A stretch of DNA of 51,434 bases from Nitrosomonas sp. (lineage in GTDB: Bacteria > Pseudomonadota > Gammaproteobacteria > Burkholderiales > Nitrosomonadaceae): assembly GCA_020446045.1 (NCBI GenBank), contig JAGRFM010000057.1:1-51434 (forward strand), in the 5' to 3' direction. Position 1 is the first letter of the stretch. Every line of letters begins with the position of its first letter. Positions 23,162 through 31,175 of this stretch are shown piece by piece. The notes below the pieces were generated by a model. The model saw only the letters and a list, made by a program, of their open reading frames with translations, searched no databases and had not been told where the DNA came from. Both the position numbers and the translations under genes were made by a program.

Positions 23162-23528
23162 GGATTGGCTATTGAGGCGCCGCCAAACGAAAGAGGCGGA
23201 AAACAGATAGGTTGCTCCTAATGATGACCGGAACCAGTCCTTTACTCTACCCAATGCCCATGACCCCAATGCCGCTTTTCACATGCATTTCCTTTCACAC
23301 GATATCTTGGTAACATAAAGACAGTCCATCAGGATTTTTAATTGAATATTGAAGAATAAAGCAACTCAAGTTGCATGTTGCATGTTTGGTAGCCAATACA
23401 GTAGATATTCACCACCATCAGCATCTTTCTTTGGAATTGCCAGAATATTATTTGCTATAAATCTAGTCTCATCTAGCTGTGATTATGCCCGGACGCCAGC
23501 CTGAATCTTGGAAAGAGATAAAATAACA
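23162..23528. other. Gene-free stretch between toxin remnant and hemerythrin gene
   Basis: No intact gene is visible. The first 100 bases probably contain decayed coding sequence from the toxin locus. The remainder is AT-rich and should hold the promoter of the hemerythrin gene; no sequence there can be assigned with confidence. Confidence 0.5.
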
Positions 23529-23996
23529 ATGTATATCCAATGGAAAAAAACATACGAAACAGGTCACCCATTGATTGATGCAGAACATCGCCTCCTTGTC
23601 ATGTTCTTTCGCAAGCTTGACGTTGCCATTAAGACGCGTGAATCCAGGGAAACGGTATTACGTATAGTTCAAGAAGTTTCGTGCTACGTTAAATTTCATT
23701 TTACAAGCGAAGAAAATCTCATGCACGAAACAAACTATCCTGGAATAAAGGAGCACATGGCTGTCCATACCCACTTATTGATGGAACTAAACAAGATGAT
23801 AAATAAACTGACTACTTGCCGGGAATTTCCTGAAGACGTACTCGATTTTCTCTCTGATTGGTTAACCAAACATATTGCGCACCATGACAAGCTGTTAGCC
23901 AGTCATATTGACAGTGCGCCAGATCGGCCTGTAGCGGAGTTGATTTACCCTGAGTACCTCCAGGCGACAGTTTCTCAAAATTCCCGTACCGATTAA
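23529..23996 (+). CDS. Bacteriohemerythrin
   Basis: ATG 23529 gives MYIQWKKTYETGHPLIDAEH, the typical family N-terminus; GAAAGAGA lies upstream. Bacteriohemerythrins bind oxygen at a di-iron centre in a four-helix bundle and serve in oxygen storage, delivery or sensing. The ligand set is visible: His in DAEH (about residue 18), HFTSEENLMH (about 58-67, with the bridging Glu), HMAVHTH (about 77-83), and HIAHHDK (about 117-123, with the final Asp). At 155 residues it is a little longer than usual because of a 25-residue tail. It stands alone among remnants, so it may have arrived with the mobile segment. Confidence 0.93.
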   Translation: MYIQWKKTYETGHPLIDAEHRLLVMFFRKLDVAIKTRESRETVLRIVQEVSCYVKFHFTSEENLMHETNYPGIKEHMAVHTHLLMELNKMINKLTTCREFPEDVLDFLSDWLTKHIAHHDKLLASHIDSAPDRPVAELIYPEYLQATVSQNSRTD

Positions 23997-24012
23997 ATAC
24001 GTTTAATCGGTA
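23987..24012 (+). terminator. Perfect hairpin over the hemerythrin stop codon
   Basis: TACCGATTAAA and TTTAATCGGTA pair perfectly across the tetraloop TACG, and the stop codon lies in the first arm. It lacks a T tract, so termination is uncertain; it may stabilise the 3' end. Confidence 0.45.
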
Positions 24013-24015
24013 TGT

Positions 24016-24060
24016 AACAAGAAGGGTCATAACAAGAAGGATCATAACAAGAAGGGTCTT
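24016..24060. repeat. Three tandem 15-bp repeats
   Basis: The unit AACAAGAAGGGTCAT occurs three times in a row, with one change in the second copy (ggatcat) and two in the third (ggtctt). It lies just after the hemerythrin hairpin, outside any gene. Confidence 0.85.
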
Positions 24061-24127
24061 TCATTGCGGCATCAGAGTGAGAGTTCATAATCATAAATGA
24101 CTTTGTTGCAATGACCATTAGCCAAGT

Positions 24128-24786
24128 TTGTCCGCGTTAAAATATTGCCATCCACGGCGGGTGATCGTATTGCGACGGCAGGTGAAAGGCGATCTGGCGG
24201 TTGAAGAGAAATCCGGCGCGGAACCGACGCTGAACTTTATCGACCATTCAGAAAAAATCAAACTTTGGGAATATACCGTGCTGATAAACAATACCGACTA
24301 TTCTCTGGAAGCCCTAGGACAATTGTATCGGGATCGGGCGGATTGTGAGAACGGCTTTGATGAATTGAAAAACCAGTGGGGATGGGGTGGCTACACTACG
24401 CATGACCTGGAGCGCTGCGATTTCTCAGCAAGAGCCGTGGCGCGCATCTACAACTGGTGGAGGGCACACCCCAGAACGCGCCTGGAAGCAATTACCAGAA
24501 GTCGTCCAATGTTGCTCAATGGCGTTTTGCCCGCATGACTCAACACGCCGGACAATCCAGGCTTCTACTGACACTGGCTCATGAAGCAGAGGATAAAATC
24601 AAATCGATGATCGCCAATATCCGTGCGGGTCTCGATGCTATTTTATTAAATGCGCTTCCGTTGCCTAAAGCTGGTCGTTGGCCAGCCTTAGTACGTTATA
24701 TCATTAGCAAAATAATCGCCAGCAAACCCCAAAAATCACAATTTCTCGATTTATTTCCCGCTGCGTTGGTTTTTGGTTCCAGCTAA
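24128..24786 (+). pseudogene. DDE transposase remnant (5'-truncated, frameshifted)
   Basis: The first frame gives the C-terminal part of a DDE transposase, with LYRDRADCENGFDELKNQWG and ARIYNWW. It shifts near 24530, and the next frame supplies RMTQHAGQSRLLLTLAHEA and the C-terminus to TAA 24784-24786. The YRDRxDxEN-DELK pattern is the third catalytic (Glu) region of the IS4/IS1380 clan; I cannot assign the family further. The N-terminal half with the first catalytic residues is missing. The stop codon abuts a terminal repeat, so the right end of the element survives. Confidence 0.85.
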
Positions 24787-24805
24787 CTGAGGAATTTAGG
24801 TTTAA
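24785..24805 (-). repeat. Terminal repeat of the broken insertion sequence
   Basis: AACTGAGGAATTTAGGTTTA overlaps the transposase stop codon. It is the reverse complement of the left end of the element at 39561-39582 and resembles the one at 31047-31068, so it is the right terminal inverted repeat of this insertion-sequence family. Confidence 0.75.
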
Positions 24806-25131
24806 TTGTCAAGAAAACCTATATTATACCCTCTCTGAGCGCACTTATCATTATTAATCAATCGGCTGCTCGCGTTTTCTTGAACTCCGAAACTTTAGTA
24901 AGTTACAGATGTAGAACAAATTTGTTCTGAATGTGTTCCTGGAACTTTTGACTGATCATGCCCGGAGTTCTACAATTCAGTTCGCATGAGATACTACAGT
25001 AATCTTTTGAAAATCTCATGGTAATGTAACAATCAATCTTGATTTAACCCGGCAAGTCTGCTTATCAGTATAAGGGCCGCTGTGGTTTGGTTGGCTTTCT
25101 CAAAACCAGTCTATTTAGAGGTGATAAGTCT
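24806..25131. other. Upstream region of the PEP-CTERM metalloprotease gene
   Basis: No gene is visible. The stretch is AT-rich with a few short palindromes, for example AGAACAAATTTGTTCT at about 24912-24927, a perfect 16-bp dyad that could be an operator. Unlike the other two PEP-CTERM genes, no GG-N10-GC sigma-54 match is found here. Confidence 0.5.
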
Positions 25132-26202
25132 ATGCAAAAAAAAATAATTCCAGCGTTGTTATGGCTGAACATTCTCTGCCTAAATCCAGTGTATGCGTTG
25201 ACCATAAACTTAAATGATATCGGTGGCGTAACCAATTCCCAGGCAAATGAGGGATTTCAAAAAGCCGTAACATTCTGGGAATCCGTTTTATTCGATAATG
25301 TAACTGTGAATCTTAACGTGGGATTTAATCCACTGGCATCGAATGTTCTCGGACAAACCAACACCGCTTTGCTGAGTACCAGTTACACTGTGACACGAAA
25401 TGCGATGATTCTGGACGTGACATCAAATTTCGACTTAACTGCCGTTAATAATCTGCCTGCAGGCATAGCTTTTGATACCTTTATCAATCAAACATCAGAC
25501 AATCCCAACGGGGCTTTCAGCACGACGCCTTATCTGGATAACGATAATGGCATAAATAACACCAATACTTTTATGACATTAGCCAATGCGCGCGCTCTAG
25601 GGATTTTTTCTTCGCAGGATGCAAATGTCGACGGTTTGATTAACTTCAACAGCAATCAGGCGTGGGATTTCGATGACGGAGATGGTGTAAGCAGCAGCGC
25701 ATTTGATTTTGTCGGGGTAGCAATTCACGAAATTGGTCATGCCCTTGGCTTTGTCAGCGGTGTCGATCAACTGGATTCAGGCACTTCGATTTTTTTGGGC
25801 GGCGATACCGACAACGATTATCTATTCAGTACGCTGGACCTGTTTCGTTATTCTGATTTAAGCGCTGTTTCTGGTGTGACAGATATGTCTGCAGACAACA
25901 GGGACAAATATTTTTCAATTGACAACGGTTCAACAAATCTGGCTTTTTTTTCGACTGGTGTGAATTCAGGCGATGGATACCAGGCAAGTCATTGGCGGGA
26001 TAACCTGGGTCTGGGTATCATGGACCCAACCTTGGCAATGGGTGAGTTTGGCCTGATAACGCCCGAAGATGTCATTGCCTTCGATGTGATCGGATGGGAT
26101 GTATTGCCTGCGGTTCCCGAGCCTGCACCGTTTGGACTCCTGGTAATGGGGCTGGTTGTAATAGCGTGCAAACAGCGCCTTAATATTCAACGGACAGAGT
26201 AA
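25132..26202 (+). CDS. PEP-CTERM sorted metalloprotease-like protein (NF038122-type)
   Basis: ATG 25132 is preceded by AGAGGTGA. The 356-residue protein has a signal peptide (residues 1-23, ending NPVYA). A beta-rich domain with NSQANEGFQKAVTFWESVLF follows, then a zinc-protease motif in FVGVAIHEIGHALGFVSGVD (about residues 198-217; HEIGHALG lacks the third His of matrixins in immediate spacing). A later ASHWRDNLGLGIMDPTLAMG resembles the Met-turn region. The C-terminus is the sorting signal VPEPAPFGLLVMGLVVIACKQR. It is probably a surface-located metalloprotease of the metzincin group; activity is not proven. Confidence 0.87.
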   Translation: MQKKIIPALLWLNILCLNPVYALTINLNDIGGVTNSQANEGFQKAVTFWESVLFDNVTVNLNVGFNPLASNVLGQTNTALLSTSYTVTRNAMILDVTSNFDLTAVNNLPAGIAFDTFINQTSDNPNGAFSTTPYLDNDNGINNTNTFMTLANARALGIFSSQDANVDGLINFNSNQAWDFDDGDGVSSSAFDFVGVAIHEIGHALGFVSGVDQLDSGTSIFLGGDTDNDYLFSTLDLFRYSDLSAVSGVTDMSADNRDKYFSIDNGSTNLAFFSTGVNSGDGYQASHWRDNLGLGIMDPTLAMGEFGLITPEDVIAFDVIGWDVLPAVPEPAPFGLLVMGLVVIACKQRLNIQRTE

Positions 26203-26287
26203 CTACACCGAAAAGAGAAAACGAGGCGTCAGGTCGCGCGCCGTTACCGGCAATTTATCTAGCGGGTTAAAGTCCCGTCCGAATAGA

Positions 26288-26524
26288 ATGCCTGTTCCAG
26301 CCAAAGGCATTATTGCAATCGGGCAGTTTGCCACCGGCGTTTTCACCATTGCCCAGTTTGGCGTGGGTGTTTTCAGCGTCAGTCAATTTACCATAGTAGC
26401 TTATGCGCTGGCACAGTTTGCAATTGCTTACTCATTGATTGCGCAAATTGGTTTGTACTTTAAGGAAGGCTATGGACAGTTTGTCTGGCAACTTGCCGAA
26501 CTGATATCAGTTATTCCAGGCTGA
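26288..26524 (+). CDS. Small decapeptide-repeat membrane protein, function unknown
   Basis: The 78-residue protein is almost wholly built of five consecutive ten-residue units from residue 11 to about 60. A Gln recurs every ten residues and is mostly followed by Phe: IGQFATGVFT, IAQFGVGVFS, VSQFTIVAYA, LAQFAIAYSL, IAQIGLYFKE. The units are hydrophobic and Gly/Ala-rich, so the protein probably sits in the membrane or forms a small solenoid. No ribosome site is clear before the ATG, and the frame is open upstream to the end of the previous gene, so translation is not certain. It runs to within 14 bases of convergent nadE. Confidence 0.6.
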   Translation: MPVPAKGIIAIGQFATGVFTIAQFGVGVFSVSQFTIVAYALAQFAIAYSLIAQIGLYFKEGYGQFVWQLAELISVIPG

Positions 26525-26537
26525 GCACTCAGTCGTG

Positions 26538-28154
26538 TTATTCCTCGAATCCGTTCGTAATCGGATGTCGCCAGGTTGTACCGAAATCACATTGCGTGAC
26601 GCGAATGCCGGGTGGGGATTGGCGGCGTTTGTATTCGTTGATTTTGATCAGGTGGATGACGCGATGAACGTCGGTTTCACTGTAACCTCTTTCGATGATT
26701 TCAGTTGGCGACAGGTTTTGCTCAACGTAAGCCTCCATGACGGCATCGAGTACTTCGTAGGGCGGAAGACTATCCTGGTCGGTTTGGTTGAAGCGCAGTT
26801 CTGCTGAGGGTGCGCGCTCGATGATACGTTGCGGTATGATTTCTGAAATTTGATTACGGTAATTGCATAATTGATAAACCATTGTTTTACTGATGTCTTT
26901 GAGTGCGGCAAAACCGCCGACCATATCACCGTACAATGTGCAGTAGCCGACGGCTACTTCGGATTTGTTGCCGGTTGTCAGGACAATTGAACCGGTATGA
27001 TTCGACAACGCCATCAAGAGAGTGCCGCGAATACGCGCCTGCAGATTTTCCGGTACGGTGCTGGTATAGGTGCTGTCAGGGGAAATTTGAAAATCATTTT
27101 CCAGTGTCAACAAAAAATGATCCAGCATGGGTTTGATCAGACTCCGGTTATATTCAACACCAAGCGTTTTTGTCATTGTGGCGGCATCTTCAAGACTGAT
27201 GCTTGAAGTGTATTGCGTTGGCATCATAACCGTGCGCACCCTATCGGCACCCAGTGCATCAACGGCAATCGCCAGTGTCAGCGCTGAATCGATACCGCCA
27301 GACAGGCCAATGATTACACCGGGAAAATGATTCTTCTCGATATAATCTCTCACGCCCATACACAATGCCTGATAAATACAGGCCGTTGTCGGCAGGTGTT
27401 GTTCGATATGCCCGTTAACCGGTTCTTTATGGTCTATTTCAATGCAATCCAGTGCTTCCTTGAATTCGGCGAATTGGTGCGTCAGTATACCTTGTCTGTT
27501 CATGACAAAAGATGCGCCATCGAAAATCAGCTCATCCTGACCGCCGACCTGGTTGGCGTGAATCACGTTGACCTGTGTGCGTTGAATGAATTGCTGGGTC
27601 ATCTGATAACGCGAAACCTGTTTGTCAATGTGATAGGCGGAAGCACTCAGCACGAGCAAGTGATCAATATCTGGAGCGATCAGTGTCTCATCCGTGGCCG
27701 TGTGTGCCTGCCAGAAATCGGCGCAGATCAGAATGCCGAATTTTTCCCCGGCCAGCTCAAACTCACAAGGCTCGGCGCCTTTGTCGAAATAATAATGTTC
27801 GTTGAAAAAAGGCGCTCTGTTCAGAATATGCTTATGATAAGTCGCAACGATTTGTCCATCTTGAATGACCGAGGCTGAATTGTAAAGTTTGCCGTTCTGA
27901 AACTCTGGATGACCGACAACCAGCGTAATTCCGGAAATGCTTTGGATTAATTGATTCAATGCATCGGCGCAGGCCTGGAAGAACGTTTCCCGCAGCAGCA
28001 AATCGACCGGGGGATAACCGGATATAGCTAATTCCGGCGTTACAAGCAGATCGGCGCCAGCGTTCTTCGCCGTTTCGGCTGAGTCGATTATCTTGTCAAC
28101 ATTACCGGCAATATCGCCAACGGTAAAATTGACTTGAGCAATGGCAACTTTCAT
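26538..28154 (-). CDS. nadE: Glutamine-dependent NAD+ synthase
   Basis: NadE converts deamido-NAD to NAD using glutamine-derived ammonia. The 538-residue protein has an N-terminal nitrilase-type glutaminase domain: catalytic Glu in TPELAISGYPP, Lys in the HKHILN region, and Cys in GILICADFWQ at about residue 148. The C-terminal synthetase domain has the ATP loop GVIIGLSGGIDSALTLAIA (about 270-290) and TTGNKSEVAVGYCTLYGDM. Length suits the two-domain form. With pncA and pncB in this window it forms part of the NAD salvage and synthesis set. Confidence 0.97.
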   Translation of the reverse strand: MKVAIAQVNFTVGDIAGNVDKIIDSAETAKNAGADLLVTPELAISGYPPVDLLLRETFFQACADALNQLIQSISGITLVVGHPEFQNGKLYNSASVIQDGQIVATYHKHILNRAPFFNEHYYFDKGAEPCEFELAGEKFGILICADFWQAHTATDETLIAPDIDHLLVLSASAYHIDKQVSRYQMTQQFIQRTQVNVIHANQVGGQDELIFDGASFVMNRQGILTHQFAEFKEALDCIEIDHKEPVNGHIEQHLPTTACIYQALCMGVRDYIEKNHFPGVIIGLSGGIDSALTLAIAVDALGADRVRTVMMPTQYTSSISLEDAATMTKTLGVEYNRSLIKPMLDHFLLTLENDFQISPDSTYTSTVPENLQARIRGTLLMALSNHTGSIVLTTGNKSEVAVGYCTLYGDMVGGFAALKDISKTMVYQLCNYRNQISEIIPQRIIERAPSAELRFNQTDQDSLPPYEVLDAVMEAYVEQNLSPTEIIERGYSETDVHRVIHLIKINEYKRRQSPPGIRVTQCDFGTTWRHPITNGFEE

Positions 28155-28178
28155 GAATGCGTGACCATCAGTGTGGCA

Positions 28179-29567
28179 CTAAAAAGGGAGTGCGGCATCC
28201 GGTTTTACCCGCAGAATATTGTTACGAAAGTCCTGTTTAATACTTTCAAGTGACTGTTCATTATCCGCTTCAAAACGCAGCACGATCACCGGTGTGGTGT
28301 TGGATGCGCGCGCCAGGCCGAATCCGTCAGCGTATTCAACCCGCAAACCATCAATGGTAACAATCTGTTGCGCCCGGCTAAAATCCGCATTCTGCTGCAG
28401 CGCCGCAATCAGCGCATGATTTTCACCTTCTTCGACCTTGATTTGCAATTCGGGTGTATTAACCGAATCGGGCAAACTGTTTAATACGCCATCGATGTCT
28501 TCAACATGGCTCAGCAACTCCAGCAGCCGCGCACCGGCATACAGTGCGTCATCGAAACCGTACCAGCGCTCTTTGATAAAAAAATGGCCGCTCATTTCAC
28601 CTGCAAGCAGGGCATTGGTTTCTTTGAGTTTGGATTTGATCAGTGAGTGGCCTGTTTTCCACATAATCGGTACACCGTTATGCCGTTCTATCCAGGGCGC
28701 CAGATTTCGCGTGCATTTCACATCGTAAATAATCTTGCCGCCGGGATTTCTTGATAACACATCGGCCGCAAACAGCATTAACTGCCGGTCGGGATAAATA
28801 ATATTGCCTTGTTTGGTAACGATGCCGAGCCGGTCGCCGTCGCCATCAAAAGCCAATCCGATTTCTGCATCTGAATTGGCCAGTGTATTAATGACATCGT
28901 TCAAGTTATCGGGAGCAGACGGGTCAGGATGATGATTCGGAAATGTGCCGTCCACTTCGCTGAATAATTCGATAACTTCACAACCCAGTTTTCGATACAG
29001 TTCTGGTGCAAATGCTCCCGCCACGCCGTTGCCGCAATCGACAACAATTTTCATTGGCCGATCAAGTTTGATATCGTCAACGATGCGTTTCAGATAGTTG
29101 CCGGAACAATCCAGTTTTGCATACTTCCCTTCGCCATGGGTTAGATCATTGTTTTCAATTCGTTTGCATAAAGATTGAATCGAGTCAGCCGCGAGAGTTT
29201 CTCCGCCCAGTACGATTTTAAACCCGTTGTATTCAGGCGGATTATGACTGCCAGTCACCATTACACCGGAATAACCGCAGTGCTCATGCGCGGCAAAATA
29301 AAGCATGGGTGTGGCAACCATTTCAACATCTACGACATTGACGCCGCTGTTCAGGATGCCTTTGATGAGCGCGGCAGAAAGTGATAATCCCGATAATCGA
29401 CCATCGCGCCCGATTGCGATTGACTCCAGCCCACGTGCATGAGCTTCCGAACCGATAGCCCGGCCGATCGCTTCGACATTGGCGGCCGTTAATGTTTTAT
29501 CAACAATGCCTCGAATATCGTAGGCCTTGAAAATTTCACGCGGAATTGTTGTTTTGGCATCATTCAT
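28179..29567 (-). CDS. Phosphomannomutase/phosphoglucomutase
   Basis: This enzyme interconverts hexose 1- and 6-phosphates (AlgC type) for nucleotide-sugar and exopolysaccharide synthesis. ATG 29567 is preferred over an upstream TTG at 29573. The roughly 460-residue protein has IPREIFKAYDIRGIVD at the start, the phosphoserine loop VTGSHNPPEYNGFK (about residues 103-116), the metal loop AFDGDGDRLG (about 240-249), the sugar loop GEMSGHFF (about 320-327), and phosphate-binding RASNTTPVIVLRFE. It could supply sugars for the exopolysaccharide matrix in which PEP-CTERM proteins are thought to be held. Confidence 0.95.
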   Translation of the reverse strand: MNDAKTTIPREIFKAYDIRGIVDKTLTAANVEAIGRAIGSEAHARGLESIAIGRDGRLSGLSLSAALIKGILNSGVNVVDVEMVATPMLYFAAHEHCGYSGVMVTGSHNPPEYNGFKIVLGGETLAADSIQSLCKRIENNDLTHGEGKYAKLDCSGNYLKRIVDDIKLDRPMKIVVDCGNGVAGAFAPELYRKLGCEVIELFSEVDGTFPNHHPDPSAPDNLNDVINTLANSDAEIGLAFDGDGDRLGIVTKQGNIIYPDRQLMLFAADVLSRNPGGKIIYDVKCTRNLAPWIERHNGVPIMWKTGHSLIKSKLKETNALLAGEMSGHFFIKERWYGFDDALYAGARLLELLSHVEDIDGVLNSLPDSVNTPELQIKVEEGENHALIAALQQNADFSRAQQIVTIDGLRVEYADGFGLARASNTTPVIVLRFEADNEQSLESIKQDFRNNILRVKPDAALPF

Positions 29568-29619
29568 TAACAATATCCAATGTCATTATTTATTTGTGTA
29601 ACACTTTGTCAAAGCGAGG

Positions 29620-29823
29620 TTAATGATGACCGGCTACTGCACCACCCTTGAGGGTATAATGTGTTCCACAATACGGGCACAATGCCTCGCCTGTTTTTTC
29701 AATAGGGAGATAAACCCTTGGATGTGTATTCCACAGTTTCATCTCGGGTGTGGGACAATGCAATGGCAGATCGTCCGTTGTGATTTCTATCTCGCGTTCT
29801 TTGTTGTCGGTTTGTTGATTCAT
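29620..29823 (-). CDS. Small zinc-finger protein (zf-CHCC type)
   Basis: The 67-residue protein has the zinc-binding pattern of the CHCC family: Cys in PLHCPTPEMKLWNTHPRVYL and then CPYCGTHYTL. The family is homologous to a subunit of mitochondrial complex I (NDUFS6), though in bacteria it is found as a free small protein of unknown role. It lies between ilvE and the phosphohexomutase on the same strand; ilvE with this small gene next to it is common in betaproteobacteria. Confidence 0.9.
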   Translation of the reverse strand: MNQQTDNKEREIEITTDDLPLHCPTPEMKLWNTHPRVYLPIEKTGEALCPYCGTHYTLKGGAVAGHH

Positions 29824-29848
29824 AATATTTCAGCTTGCTCCAAAAGAC

Positions 29849-30772
29849 TTATTTTACAAAAGTAAGCCAATCTTGATGTTTTTCGTTTTTACCCTTTACA
29901 CAGTCGAAGAACAGGGTTTGTAATTGCGTCGTAATCGGCCCACGTTTCCCACTGCCTATCATGCGGTTATCCAGCTCTCGAATAGGCGTAACTTCTGCAG
30001 CCGTTCCAGTAAAAAAAGCTTCATCCGCACAATAAATCTCGTCACGCGTAATGCGTTTTTCTATCACCGGAATACCCAGTTCTGAGGCCAGTTCGATGAC
30101 TGACGCACGGGTTATCCCTTCCAGACAGGATGTCAGGTCAGGAGTATAAATTTTGCCTTGCTTGATAACAAATATGTTTTCGCCGGAACCTTCTGCGACA
30201 TAACCATCTACGTCAAGCAATAACGCTTCGTGATAACCGTCGAGTGCAACTTCCTGGTGGGCCAGTATGGAATTGGCATAGGTAGTTACCGATTTGGCGC
30301 GGCACATATTGATATTGACGTGATGACGTGTAAATGAAGAAGTTTTGACGCGTATGCCGGTTTCCAGACTGTCCGCACCCAGATAAGTGCCCCATGACCA
30401 TGCTGCGATGGCAACATGAACCGATAATGTTGTAGCGGAGAGCCCCATTGCTTCCGAGCCATAGAACACAATCGGTCGAATATAGCCTGAAGCCAATTGG
30501 TTTTGCTTAACGACATCACACTGTGCTTGCTTGATTGTAGCCTTGTCATAAGGCATTTTCATCATGAAGATATGCGCCGAATTGAAAAGCCGGTCGGTAT
30601 GCTCTTGCAATCTAAAAATAGCCGCACCTTGCTCAGTTTCATATGCACGCAACCCTTCAAATACCCCCAATCCATAGTGAAGCGTATGCGTCAGTATATG
30701 CGTATTGGCATCCCGCCACGGAACCATTTCGCCATCATACCAGATAACGCCATCACGATCAGCCATTGACAT
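29849..30772 (-). CDS. ilvE: Branched-chain amino acid aminotransferase
   Basis: IlvE is a PLP enzyme of fold type IV that performs the last transamination to valine, leucine and isoleucine. The first ATG (30772) has GGGAG 7 bases upstream. The 307-residue protein shows HTLHYGLGVFEGLRAYE, RPIVFYGSEAMG, and the PLP lysine within RAKSVTTYANSILAHQEV (about residue 159). It also shows YVAEGSGENIFVIKQG, then LEGITRASVIELA, then ADEAFFTGTAAEVTPI. Length and motifs are normal. Confidence 0.97.
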   Translation of the reverse strand: MSMADRDGVIWYDGEMVPWRDANTHILTHTLHYGLGVFEGLRAYETEQGAAIFRLQEHTDRLFNSAHIFMMKMPYDKATIKQAQCDVVKQNQLASGYIRPIVFYGSEAMGLSATTLSVHVAIAAWSWGTYLGADSLETGIRVKTSSFTRHHVNINMCRAKSVTTYANSILAHQEVALDGYHEALLLDVDGYVAEGSGENIFVIKQGKIYTPDLTSCLEGITRASVIELASELGIPVIEKRITRDEIYCADEAFFTGTAAEVTPIRELDNRMIGSGKRGPITTQLQTLFFDCVKGKNEKHQDWLTFVK

Positions 30773-31175
30773 CCAGAGACTCCCGAAAAAAACAGTAAAA
30801 GAATCGTATTCTAACTGATTTTTTATCCGGCGTTGAACTCCATATCAGAGGGTGTTAACAATTTATGGATTATTGCTGCCGGCATTCTTTTTTGGGTTTC
30901 AGTAAGGCAGAAGAAATGCGGCATAGTCATTGTACATAAGCGAATGGTGACGCAGCGAAGGCCCAAAATGTGCATGCTGTTTGACTAATGCAATCGATAA
31001 TCAATAGAAATATTTTTTTGCTTTCTTGTCTAATCATTTAAGATGGTTAAACCTAAAAACCTCAGTTGGATAAAACAGTGTATAAAAATTATGGAGTTAG
31101 GTTTTTGAGATTAATAAGGAGTCTGTCGAACTAAACGACATAAGAATATTAAGCATCTGGCTTGGGCGTCACATC
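30773..31175. other. Gene-free region between ilvE and GGDEF gene
   Basis: No gene is seen. It contains one solitary insertion-sequence end at 31047-31068 and a short related inverted sequence (GGAGTTAGGTTTTTGAG) at about 31093-31109. The rest is AT-rich and should hold the ilvE promoter and the start region for the GGDEF gene. Confidence 0.5.
31047..31068 (+). repeat. Solitary insertion-sequence terminal repeat
   Basis: TTAAACCTAAAAACCTCAGT followed by TG matches the left end at 39561 except for two bases in the middle. No transposase lies nearby, so it is a solo end or a decayed short element. Confidence 0.65.

Noticed and set aside
24016-24060. Tandem repeats considered as a CRISPR array
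   Set aside because: The units are only 15 bases and directly abut without spacers, and no cas genes are present.
26262-26279. tRNA T-arm-like hairpin CGGGTTAAAGTCCCG
   Set aside because: The loop lacks the TTC core and no acceptor, D or anticodon arms can be drawn around it.
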